Source: Pseudomonadota bacterium (GTDB lineage: Bacteria; Pseudomonadota; Gammaproteobacteria; Steroidobacterales; Steroidobacteraceae). From it: a stretch of 5,454 nucleotides of DNA. The translations under genes were made by a program, and so were the position numbers. The stretch spans positions 1 to 5,454 of the forward strand of contig JAJXYU010000356.1 in assembly GCA_021780395.1 (NCBI GenBank), read 5' to 3'. Of this stretch, positions 1 through 5,454 are shown one piece after another (the stretch's first letter is position 1; the number at the start of each line of letters is the position of its first letter). The notes under the pieces are model-generated. The model was not told the DNA's origin and did not search any database. It saw only the letters and a program-made list of their open reading frames with translations.

Positions 1-192
1 GAGCGCCGCGACCGTCTCGCGGCGGCGGTCGAGCGCGAGGGCGGCTGGCTCGGCGCGCTCGAGGATTTCGACTGGTGGATCGAGGAATACCGGATCTCGC
101 TGGTCGCCCAGGAGATCGGCACCCTGGGGACGATCTCGGCCGAGCGCCTCGAGGCGCGCGCGGCCGGGATCGAAGCCTGGCTTAGACGCTGA
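1..192 (+). CDS. hrpA: C-terminal end of a probable ATP-dependent RNA helicase HrpA (partial, 5' end outside window)
   Basis: Frame 1 is open from the left edge to a TGA at 190-192, giving 63 residues. The readable core is [17 protein letters not shown] followed by I-S-x-x-R-L. From memory this matches the extreme C-terminus of HrpA-type DEAH-box helicases (the DUF3418 region), where a W-M-x-E-E-x-R-V-S-x-F-A-Q-x-L-G-T pattern ends the protein. HrpA is a large cytoplasmic DEAH-box RNA helicase, linked in E. coli to mRNA processing and rescue of collided ribosomes. The helicase motifs lie outside the window, so the call rests on this short tail alone. The gene converges on the aldehyde dehydrogenase gene, and the two stop codons sit inside an 11-bp overlap at 182-192. 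No intrinsic terminator is visible at the junction. The main alternative is another protein with a DUF3418-like end. Confidence 0.7.
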   Translation, partial: ERRDRLAAAVEREGGWLGALEDFDWWIEEYRISLVAQEIGTLGTISAERLEARAAGIEAWLRR

Positions 193-1747
193 AGCGGATG
201 CCCTGCGCGAGCGGCAGTTCGGCGCTCCAGTTGATCGTGGTCGTCTGGCGCCGCATGTAGGCCTTCCAGGCGTCCGATCCTGCCTCGCGCCCGCCGCCGG
301 TGTCCTTCTCGCCGCCGAACGCGCCGCCGATCTCCGCACCCGAGGTGCCGAGATTCACGTTCGCGATCCCGCAATCGCTGCCGTCGGCCGACAGGAAGCG
401 TTCCGCGGCCTGCAGCCGGTCGGTGAAGATCGCCGACGACAGTCCGTACGCGACCGCGTTCTGCGCGGCGATCGCCTCCTCGAGGTGCTCATGGCGCAGC
501 AGGTACAGGATCGGGGCGAACGTCTCGGTCTGCACGACGGGCATCGAGGCCTGCGCGGCGACGATCGTCGGCTCGACGAAATGTCCGGGCCGGTCGAGCA
601 CCCGGCCGCCGACCAGCACGCGCGCGCCCTGCGCCTGCGCGGCGGCGACCGACGCGAGGAAGCGTTGCACGGCCGCGGCGTCGATCAGCGGGCCCATCAG
701 CGTCGCCGGGTCCAGCGGATCGCCGATGCGCACCTGCCGGTAGGCGGCGACCAGGCGGCGCTCGAGTTCATCGGCGACGCTGCGATGCGCGAACACGCGC
801 CGCGTGGTCGTGCAGCGCTGTCCGGCGGTGCCGACCGCGCCGAACACGATCGCCGGCACCGCGAGGTCGAGATTCGCGGACGCGTCGACGATGATCGCGT
901 TGTTGCCGCCGAGCTCCAGCAGACTCTTGCCGAGGCGGTGCGCGACGCGGACGCCGACCTGGCGGCCGACCTCGGTCGAGCCGGTGAACGAGATCAGCGC
1001 GACCCGCCGATCGTCGACGAAGCGCTCGGCGAGCTCCGCGCCCGCGGCGACGAACAACTGGAAGATCGGTGGCAGGGCGTGGCGCTCGAGCACCCGGTTG
1101 CAGATGCGCTGCACGGCGATCGCGCACAGCGCGGTCTTCGGCGAGGGTTTCCACACGGTCGCGTTCCCGCAGATCGCGCTGAGGAACGCGTTCCACGACC
1201 ACACCGCGACCGGGAAATTGAACGCCGAGATCACCCCGACCACGCCGAGCGGATGCCATTGCTCGGTCATCCGGTGTTCACGCCGTTCCGAGTGCATCGA
1301 CAGCCCATAGAGCATCCGCGACTGGCCCACCGCGAAGTCCGCGATGTCGATCATCTCCTGGACCTCGCCGTCGCCCTCGGCCTTGATCTTGCCGTTCTCC
1401 AGCGCCACCAAGGTGCCGAGCGCGTCCTTGTGGAGGCGCAGTTCCTCGCCGATCAGACGCACGACTTCGCCGCGCTTCGGCGCCGGCACGCGCCGCCACG
1501 TCGCGGCCGCCTCCGTCGCGGCGGCGATCACCCGTTCGTAGTCCGCCGCGGTCGCGGTGCGCACCGATGCGATCGGCTTGCCGGTCGTCGGGTTGATCGA
1601 GTCGAGCCGCGGCCCGTCGCCGTGTTCGTTCCAGCCGGTGCCGCCGCACCACACGCCGGGGTTGTCGGCGAGGAGGCCGAGTTCGCGCAAGGCGGTGGCG
1701 GCGCGATCCGCTGCGGGGGCGGCGCGGCGCTCGTTCAGGAGGTTCAT
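182..1747 (-). CDS. amaB: ALDH7-family aldehyde dehydrogenase, probable L-piperideine-6-carboxylate / alpha-aminoadipic semialdehyde dehydrogenase
   Basis: This 521-residue protein is a complete NAD(P)+-dependent aldehyde dehydrogenase. It carries AFNFP with the oxyanion Asn177, the cofactor lysine K200 in WKPSP, the SFTGST nucleotide-binding turn at 253-258, the general base E278 in LELGG, the nucleophile C312 in GQRC, and ETF at 408-410. Subfamily markers point to ALDH7 (antiquitin/AmaB): E-N-G-K-I with G-E-V-Q-E at 117-131, [10 protein letters not shown] near 456-465, [18 protein letters not shown] at 470-487, and the C-terminal [10 protein letters not shown] with LPLAQGI. Length is typical of the family. 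Members oxidise alpha-aminoadipic semialdehyde, in equilibrium with piperideine-6-carboxylate, to alpha-aminoadipate in lysine/pipecolate catabolism; some bacterial homologues act on other aldehydes. No lysine catabolism gene lies in the window, so the substrate is inferred from family. The ATG (complement of 1745-1747) follows a GGAG about 12 nt upstream, a rather long spacing. The gene is divergent from the DAHP synthase gene and appears monocistronic here. Confidence 0.93.
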   Translation of the reverse strand: MNLLNERRAAPAADRAATALRELGLLADNPGVWCGGTGWNEHGDGPRLDSINPTTGKPIASVRTATAADYERVIAAATEAAATWRRVPAPKRGEVVRLIGEELRLHKDALGTLVALENGKIKAEGDGEVQEMIDIADFAVGQSRMLYGLSMHSERREHRMTEQWHPLGVVGVISAFNFPVAVWSWNAFLSAICGNATVWKPSPKTALCAIAVQRICNRVLERHALPPIFQLFVAAGAELAERFVDDRRVALISFTGSTEVGRQVGVRVAHRLGKSLLELGGNNAIIVDASANLDLAVPAIVFGAVGTAGQRCTTTRRVFAHRSVADELERRLVAAYRQVRIGDPLDPATLMGPLIDAAAVQRFLASVAAAQAQGARVLVGGRVLDRPGHFVEPTIVAAQASMPVVQTETFAPILYLLRHEHLEEAIAAQNAVAYGLSSAIFTDRLQAAERFLSADGSDCGIANVNLGTSGAEIGGAFGGEKDTGGGREAGSDAWKAYMRRQTTTINWSAELPLAQGIRFSV

Positions 1748-1886
1748 CGGATTTCAGTGCTCCACGACGCGATAGTTCGTTCGAAAGTCGATTTACCATT
1801 TTCGCGCGGGCGGGCGGTCGAGTTCAATCGAAAACGGTCGATTTCTCCTGGGCATCTCCGATCGCCCTGTGTAGCATTGAAAAACG
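1748..1886. promoter_or_regulatory. Divergent intergenic region with two related TCGAAA...GTCGATTT motifs
   Basis: This 139-bp gap separates the start codons of the aldehyde dehydrogenase (minus) and DAHP synthase (plus) genes, so it must carry control signals for both unless distant promoters are used. It holds two similar motifs: 1781-1794 reads TCGAAAGTCGATTT, and 1828-1844 reads TCGAAAACGGTCGATTT, the same halves with three extra bases between them. The second lies within an inverted repeat, AATCGA at 1826-1831 and TCGATT at 1838-1843, separated by six bases. A weak -10-like TAGCAT is at 1872-1877, just ahead of the DAHP synthase ATG. No strong -35/-10 pair is obvious on either strand. 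The operator role is inference. Confidence 0.35.
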
Positions 1887-3272
1887 ATGTCGAAGAACCC
1901 ACTGTTCGCTGATTGGCATCCGGCCAGCTGGCGCGGTCGCCCGGCGGCCCAGCAACCGCAGTACGCCGATCAGCACGCGCTCGCGCGCACGATCGAGGTG
2001 CTCGGCCGCCTGCCGCCGCTGGTGGTGTCCTGGGAGGTCGAGGCCTTGCGCGCGAAGCTCGCGGCCGCGGAGCGCGGCGAGCAGTTCCTGCTGCAGGGCG
2101 GCGATTGCGCCGAGAGCTTCGACGACTGCGAATCGGACAACATCGCGCGCCGGCTGAAGATCCTGCTGCAGATGAGCCTGGTGTTGCTGCAGGGCTTGAA
2201 GAAACCGGTGATCCGGGTCGGTCGTTTCGCCGGCCAGTACGCAAAGCCGCGTTCCGCCGACACCGAGACGCGCGATGGCGTCACCTTGCCCTGCTACCGC
2301 GGCGACAACGTCAACCGGCCGGGTTTCACGCGCGAAGAGCGCGAACCGGACCCCGAGCTCCTGCTGCGCGGTTATGAGCGCGCGTCGCTCACCTTGAATT
2401 TCGTGCGCGCGCTGATCGACGGCGGATTCGCCGACCTGCATCACCCGGAGTACTGGGACCTCGGGTTCCTGGGACACACGCCGCTGCGCGAAGCGTATCA
2501 AGGCATCGTCGATTCGATCGCCGAATCGCTGGAGTTCTTCGAGTCGATGAGCGGACAGCGGGTGCACGCGGCGACGCGGTGCGAGTTCTACACCAGCCAC
2601 GAAGGCCTGCATCTGTCGTCCGAGCAGGCGCAGACGCGCTACATCGCGCGCCAGCAACGCTGGTACAACCTGTCGACGCACATGCCGTGGATCGGGATGC
2701 GCACGGCCGCGCTCGACGGCGCGCACGTCGAGTACTTCCGCGGGATCGCGAATCCGATCGGGGTCAAGGTCGGCGCCGGCATGAGCGCCGAATGGCTGCA
2801 GGAGCTCGTGCAGGCGCTGAACCCACAGCAGGTCCCGGGCCGGCTCACGCTGATCCACCGGTTCGGCAGCAAGGAGGTCGAGCAACGTCTGCCGCCGATG
2901 ATCGCGGCGGTGCGGGCCACGGGGGCGCGCGTGCTGTGGGTCTGCGATCCGATGCACGGCAATACCGAGACGACCGCGGGCGGCGTGAAGACGCGCCGGT
3001 TCGAGAACATCCTCGCCGAAGTCGAGGCGGCGTTCCGCATCCACGAGGACTGCGGCTCGATGCTCGGCGGGGTGCACATCGAGCTCACCGGCGAGGACGT
3101 GACGGAGTGCATCGGTGGTGCGCGCGGGCTGCGCGAGGCGGATCTCGCGCGAGCCTATCGAACCGCGGTGGATCCGCGCCTGAATGCCGAGCAATCGCTG
3201 GAGCTCGCGATGCGCATCGCCCAGCTGGTCCGGGGTAACCGCCGGCCCGGCGGCAGGGGCGTTAAAAAGTAA
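1887..3272 (+). CDS. Class II 3-deoxy-D-arabino-heptulosonate 7-phosphate (DAHP) synthase
   Basis: This 461-residue cytoplasmic enzyme condenses phosphoenolpyruvate with erythrose 4-phosphate to give DAHP, the first step of the shikimate pathway. It is the class II (plant/Mycobacterium AroG-like) type, not the AroF/G/H type of E. coli. Visible motifs are QGGDCAESF at 70-78, VGRFAGQYAKPRS at 111-123, TSHEGLHL near 236-243, CDPMHGNTETT at 353-363, GGVHIELTGE at 394-403 and DPRLNAEQSLELA at 429-441. Metal ligands C74, H357, E399 and D429 keep nearly the spacing recalled for M. tuberculosis AroG (C87, H369, E411, D441). R113, K120, K294 and R325 match its phosphate- and PEP-binding residues. The conserved acidic residue before R272 is Met271 here. 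Because internal spacing equals the Mycobacterium enzyme, the helical insert missing from short PhzC-like forms is probably present, so feedback by aromatic amino acids is possible (inference). The ATG is well fixed by an in-frame TGA at 1878-1880. No good Shine-Dalgarno site is seen. The C-terminus ends in a short basic tail. Confidence 0.96.
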   Translation: MSKNPLFADWHPASWRGRPAAQQPQYADQHALARTIEVLGRLPPLVVSWEVEALRAKLAAAERGEQFLLQGGDCAESFDDCESDNIARRLKILLQMSLVLLQGLKKPVIRVGRFAGQYAKPRSADTETRDGVTLPCYRGDNVNRPGFTREEREPDPELLLRGYERASLTLNFVRALIDGGFADLHHPEYWDLGFLGHTPLREAYQGIVDSIAESLEFFESMSGQRVHAATRCEFYTSHEGLHLSSEQAQTRYIARQQRWYNLSTHMPWIGMRTAALDGAHVEYFRGIANPIGVKVGAGMSAEWLQELVQALNPQQVPGRLTLIHRFGSKEVEQRLPPMIAAVRATGARVLWVCDPMHGNTETTAGGVKTRRFENILAEVEAAFRIHEDCGSMLGGVHIELTGEDVTECIGGARGLREADLARAYRTAVDPRLNAEQSLELAMRIAQLVRGNRRPGGRGVKK

Positions 3273-3344
3273 TTAAAACAATCAATTAAGCGGCTAATCT
3301 GATCTCGTTTATTTTGTCAACTCCGCGGTTTTCGAAATCCGGTT
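3273..3344. other. AT-rich gene-free stretch between the DAHP synthase stop and a candidate promoter
   Basis: From about 3261 to 3320 the base composition drops sharply against the roughly 70% GC surroundings, with runs such as TTAAAAAGTAATTAAAACA and GTTTATTTTGTCAA. A weak inverted repeat TAATT (3270-3274) / AATTA (3284-3288) overlaps the DAHP synthase stop codon, but there is no GC-rich stem plus T-tract, so it is not a convincing terminator. Its position just upstream of the 3345-3372 promoter candidate would suit an UP element or other AT-rich upstream activator. No gene is seen here. Confidence 0.4.
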
Positions 3345-3372
3345 TTGCCTCGTTGCCGGCAGGTGGTATCCT
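3345..3372 (+). promoter_or_regulatory. Sigma70-like promoter candidate for the structured RNA
   Basis: A -35-like TTGCCT (3345-3350) and a -10-like TATCCT (3367-3372) are separated by 16 bp, with AT-rich DNA upstream. Initiation would fall near 3377-3380, just ahead of the structured region, in a GC-rich discriminator (CCCGTCCCG) of the kind often seen at growth-rate-controlled stable RNA promoters. Both hexamers depart from consensus, so this is a prediction from pattern and position only. Confidence 0.4.
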
Positions 3373-3376
3373 TCCC

Positions 3377-3580
3377 GTCCCGCTGAGCGTCCCAGCGTCG
3401 ATTCGCACCCCCTGAAGCCCCTCGACGGGCCGGGTGCCCGGTCGGCGGCGGCGCGGTGGGTGATCGAGGCGAACGAGGGAATTTTGCCGCGCGGCGCCAG
3501 TCGAACGAAAGTCTCGAATTGCCGTGCGAGCCGAGGTCGGATTGCGCTCGGGTTAGTCCAAAGTCCAGGCGCGATCGATG
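3377..3580 (+). ncRNA. Structured non-coding RNA candidate, possibly 6S RNA (ssrS)
   Basis: The sequence lies between a promoter candidate and a strong intrinsic terminator and shows no coding feature of its own. Its ends pair: 3396-3402 (CGTCGAT) with 3574-3580 (ATCGATG), then, after bulged T3403, 3404-3406 (CGC) with 3571-3573 (GCG). This ten-pair stem encloses about 185 nt. Inside are an apical arm (GCGCGG 3451-3456 with CCGCGC 3487-3492), a small hairpin CCGG/CCGG at 3430-3441, and a hairpin CCGAG/CTCGG at 3531-3551 followed by GTTAG. The architecture and several short blocks recall E. coli 6S RNA: CCCCUGA near nt 32, CGCGGUNGGUGA near nt 72-76, and a 3' hairpin followed by GGGUUA. 6S RNA binds and inhibits sigma70 RNA polymerase in stationary phase. 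The usual 6S neighbours (zapA, ygfA) are absent, so identity is uncertain. The alternative is an untranslated leader controlling the downstream glycosylase-uvrC unit. Confidence 0.5.
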
Positions 3581-3581
3581 G

Positions 3582-3616
3582 CGGGCTACGCGGATCTTCC
3601 GCGTAGCCCGTTTTTT
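3582..3616 (+). terminator. Strong Rho-independent terminator
   Basis: A perfect 12-bp GC-rich stem (3582-3593 with 3599-3610) closes a 5-nt ATCTT loop and is followed directly by six T residues at 3611-3616. It is the only convincing intrinsic terminator in the window. It would end the structured RNA and any DAHP synthase read-through. It stops only 16 nt before the start codon of the uracil-DNA glycosylase gene. Confidence 0.92.
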
Positions 3617-3632
3617 CATTACCACCCTGCCG

Positions 3633-4268
3633 ATGCCGATGAACCAGGTCTACGATCCCGCGTGCCGCCGCTGTCCGCGCCTCCGCGATTTCCTCGACGA
3701 GGTCGGGCGAGCCCATCCGGACTACCACTGCCGTCCGGTTCCGGCGTTCGGGGACCCTCGGGCCCGATGGCTGATCGTCGGGCTCGCTCCGGGCATGCAC
3801 GGCGCGAATCGCACCGGGCGGCCGTTCACCGGTGATCATGCGGGACTCCTGTTGTACGCGACCCTGCACCGGTTCGGCTTCGCGTCGTCGGCCACGTCGA
3901 TCGCGCGTGACGACGGACTGCAACTGCGGGGGGTGCGGATATCGAACGCGGTCAAGTGCCTGCCGCCGCAGAACAAGCCGCTGCCGAGGGAAATCGCCGA
4001 GTGCAACGGGTATCTGCGCGCGGAGCTCGCCGCGAGCCCGCAGCCGCGCGTGATCCTCGCGTTGGGCGCGATCGCGCACGGGGCCGTGCTGCGGGCGCTC
4101 GGCCTGAAGGCGGCCGCCCACCGGTTCGCGCACGGCGCCTGCCATGAACTCGGATCGCGCGTGCTCGTCGATTCGTATCACTGCAGCCGTTACAACACTC
4201 AGACCCGTCGGCTGACGCCGGAGATGTTCGAGCGCGTGGTCGCGCACGCCGCGCGCCTGGCCACATGA
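3633..4268 (+). CDS. Family-5 uracil-DNA glycosylase (UDGb type), iron-sulfur
   Basis: This 211-residue protein belongs to the uracil-DNA glycosylase superfamily and resembles family 5 (UDGb of Thermus and mycobacteria). It should remove uracil, and possibly hypoxanthine or other deaminated bases, from DNA to begin base excision repair. Motif A is GLAPGMHGANRTGRPFTGD at 50-68. The second catalytic motif is YHCSRYNTQT at 182-191, with H183, S185 and N188. The block NAVKCLPPQNKPLP at 105-118 is typical. Four cysteines, C11 and C14 near the N-terminus plus C109 and C124, have the spacing expected for the [4Fe-4S] cluster of family 4/5 enzymes. The frame stays open upstream to 3456, but that stretch covers the RNA and terminator, so ATG 3633 is chosen; ATG 3639 is equally possible and two residues shorter. 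Neither has a visible Shine-Dalgarno site. The stop overlaps the uvrC start (ATGA, 4265-4268), so the two genes are coupled. Confidence 0.9.
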   Translation: MPMNQVYDPACRRCPRLRDFLDEVGRAHPDYHCRPVPAFGDPRARWLIVGLAPGMHGANRTGRPFTGDHAGLLLYATLHRFGFASSATSIARDDGLQLRGVRISNAVKCLPPQNKPLPREIAECNGYLRAELAASPQPRVILALGAIAHGAVLRALGLKAAAHRFAHGACHELGSRVLVDSYHCSRYNTQTRRLTPEMFERVVAHAARLAT

Positions 4269-5454
4269 ACGTCCCGTCGACCGGCTTCGACGCGCGCGAA
4301 TATGTGGATTCGCTGCCGTCGCGTCCGGGCGTCTACCGAATGCTCGATGCCGCGGGCGTGATCCTCTACGTCGGCAAGGCGCGCAATTTGAAGAGCCGCG
4401 TGTCGTCCTATTTCCAGCCGGGCAACGTCCAGCCGAAGGTGGTCGCCCTGGTCGCGAAGACCGCGTCGATGGAAGTGACGATCACGAACTCGGAGACCGA
4501 GGCGCTGCTGCTCGAGCTCAACCTGATCAAGAAGCATCGCCCGCGGTTCAACGTGATCCTGCGCGACGACAAGAGCTTCCCGTTCCTGCGCGTGACCACC
4601 GGGCACGAGTTCCCGCGGCTCGGTCTGTATCGCGGTTCGCGCCGGGAACCGGGCCGGTACTTCGGGCCGTATCCGTCCGCCGGCGCCGTGCGCGAGACGC
4701 TGAAACAGCTGCAGAAGATCTTCCGCCTGCGCGATTGCGAGGACACGTTCTTCGCGAACCGCTCGCGGCCGTGCCTGCAGTACCAGATCGGCCGCTGCAC
4801 CGCGCCCTGCGTCGGGCGGATCACGCGCGAGGCGTACGCGCAGGACGTGCGCGGCGTGATCCAGGTGCTCGAGGGGCGCAACGACGAGGTCAACCGCGAC
4901 CTCGCGGCCCGCATGGAGGCGGCGGCCGAGCGGTTGGCGTTCGAGGAGGCGGCGGCGCTGCGCGATCAACTCGGGGATCTGCGCAGCGTCCAGGCGAGTC
5001 AGATCGTGACCGCCGATCCGCGTCACGACGCCGACGTGATCGCGGTGGCGGCCGGCGGCGGCGAGTACTGCATCGCGCTGATGTTCGTGCGCGCGGGGCG
5101 CAGTCTCGGGAGCACGACCTTCTTTCCGCGCGCGCCGCTCGCGGAACCGCCCGAGGTGCTCGCGGCGTTCATCGCCCAGTACTACGCCGAGCGGGAACCG
5201 CCCGCGGAGATCATCGTCGAGTTCGAGCCCGAGGAGCGGGGTTGGCTGGAGCAGAGCCTCGGCGCGCGCGCGCAGCGCCGCGTGCGCATCGCCGCCTCGG
5301 TGCGCGGAATCCGCGCCCGCTGGCTCGCGATGACGCGCGAGAACGCCCTGCAGGCGGCGAAGATGCGCGGCCTCGCGCGCGCGAGCGTCGCCGCGAGTCT
5401 CGAGGCGCTGCGCGTCGCGTTCGACCTGCCGCGCGCGCCGCAACGGATCGAGTG
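4265..5454 (+). CDS. uvrC: UvrC, excinuclease ABC subunit C (partial, 3' end outside window)
   Basis: The frame runs open from ATG 4265 to the right edge, giving 396 residues of a protein usually about 600 long. UvrC makes both incisions around a lesion in nucleotide excision repair with UvrA and UvrB. The N-terminal GIY-YIG nuclease (about 15-95), which cuts 3' of the lesion, shows PGVYRM at 21-26, YVGKARNLKSRV at 35-46 and SETEALLLE at 76-84. Four cysteines, C158, C170, C178 and C182, have the 12-8-4 spacing of the UvrC iron-sulfur cluster (E. coli C154, C166, C174, C178). The UVR domain that contacts UvrB lies at about 200-242 (L-A-F-E-E-A-A-x-L-R-D-Q). The start of the RNase H-like region follows, and the window ends at R-I-E, just before the expected C-F-D-I-S-H with its first catalytic aspartate. 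No clear Shine-Dalgarno site precedes the start, which overlaps the glycosylase stop by ATGA, so reinitiation coupling is likely. Confidence 0.97.
   Translation, partial: MNVPSTGFDAREYVDSLPSRPGVYRMLDAAGVILYVGKARNLKSRVSSYFQPGNVQPKVVALVAKTASMEVTITNSETEALLLELNLIKKHRPRFNVILRDDKSFPFLRVTTGHEFPRLGLYRGSRREPGRYFGPYPSAGAVRETLKQLQKIFRLRDCEDTFFANRSRPCLQYQIGRCTAPCVGRITREAYAQDVRGVIQVLEGRNDEVNRDLAARMEAAAERLAFEEAAALRDQLGDLRSVQASQIVTADPRHDADVIAVAAGGGEYCIALMFVRAGRSLGSTTFFPRAPLAEPPEVLAAFIAQYYAEREPPAEIIVEFEPEERGWLEQSLGARAQRRVRIAASVRGIRARWLAMTRENALQAAKMRGLARASVAASLEALRVAFDLPRAPQRIE

Noticed and set aside
485..1912. 475-codon open frame on the plus strand opposite the aldehyde dehydrogenase gene
   Set aside because: The protein is low-complexity, rich in Arg, Ala, Asp and His, with no recognisable domain. 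It is the antisense shadow expected in very GC-rich coding DNA and covers a gene with all ALDH catalytic motifs.
1824..3194. 456-codon open frame on the minus strand opposite the DAHP synthase gene
   Set aside because: It is Arg/Ala/His-rich with no motif, and the plus strand carries every class II DAHP synthase signature in this span.
3377..3580. RNase P RNA, tmRNA, SRP RNA, or a cobalamin, TPP or FMN riboswitch as identity of the structured RNA
   Set aside because: The hallmark blocks I looked for are absent, such as GAGGAAAGUCCGGGC of RNase P, the SRP GGAAGCAGCC loop, and the conserved cobalamin and TPP boxes. Size and end pairing fit 6S better.
3456..3632. N-terminal extension of the glycosylase reading frame
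   Set aside because: These 59 codons overlap the structured RNA and the terminator and precede the natural family start (M-N-Q-V-Y-D-P-x-C-x-x-C). Family length fits the 3633 or 3639 start.
3309..4247. 312-codon minus-strand open frame across the RNA, terminator and glycosylase gene
   Set aside because: It runs through a perfect terminator hairpin and opposite a recognised glycosylase, has Arg-rich shadow composition and shows no domain.
4199..5443. 414-codon open frame on the minus strand opposite uvrC
   Set aside because: Same antisense shadow pattern; the plus strand encodes a clear GIY-YIG nuclease, the cluster cysteines and the UVR domain of UvrC.
1..5454. Search for a CRISPR array, insertion sequence, tRNA/rRNA gene, toxin-antitoxin pair or anti-phage module
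   Set aside because: No regularly spaced repeats, transposase-like frames, tRNA-like cloverleafs or small paired genes were seen. All long frames are accounted for by five known protein families.

Overview
The window is about 70% G+C chromosomal DNA. It reads as ordinary housekeeping and metabolic sequence from a high-GC proteobacterium. A gammaproteobacterium is most likely, because the left edge carries what looks like the C-terminal end of an HrpA helicase; the sequence does not support a narrower placement. I see no mobile element, CRISPR array, tRNA or rRNA, and no convincing new multi-gene system.

Layout, left to right. (1) Bases 1-192 are the last 63 codons of a plus-strand gene, probably hrpA. 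(2) Bases 182-1747, minus strand, encode a complete ALDH7-family aldehyde dehydrogenase (AmaB/antiquitin type), which overlaps the end of hrpA tail-to-tail by 11 bp. (3) Bases 1748-1886 are a divergent intergenic region with two related copies of a TCGAAA/GTCGATTT motif. (4) Bases 1887-3272, plus strand, encode a full-length class II DAHP synthase, the first enzyme of the shikimate pathway, with all four metal ligands present. (5) Bases 3273-3632 are a 360-bp gene-free region. It holds an AT-rich patch, a sigma70-like promoter, a roughly 200-nt structured RNA candidate whose ends pair (best guess 6S RNA), and a very strong intrinsic terminator. (6) Bases 3633-4268 encode a family-5 uracil-DNA glycosylase (UDGb). 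(7) Bases 4265 to the right edge encode the first 396 residues of UvrC, overlapping the glycosylase gene by ATGA.

Genes 6 and 7 form a small translationally coupled DNA repair unit, joining a base-excision enzyme to the nucleotide-excision nuclease subunit. Both proteins show a full set of four cysteines suited to an iron-sulfur cluster. The aldehyde dehydrogenase and DAHP synthase are divergently transcribed and belong to unrelated pathways (lysine/pipecolate catabolism and aromatic biosynthesis). The least explained part is bases 3261-3632: a probable stand-alone RNA whose terminator ends only 16 nt before the glycosylase start codon.
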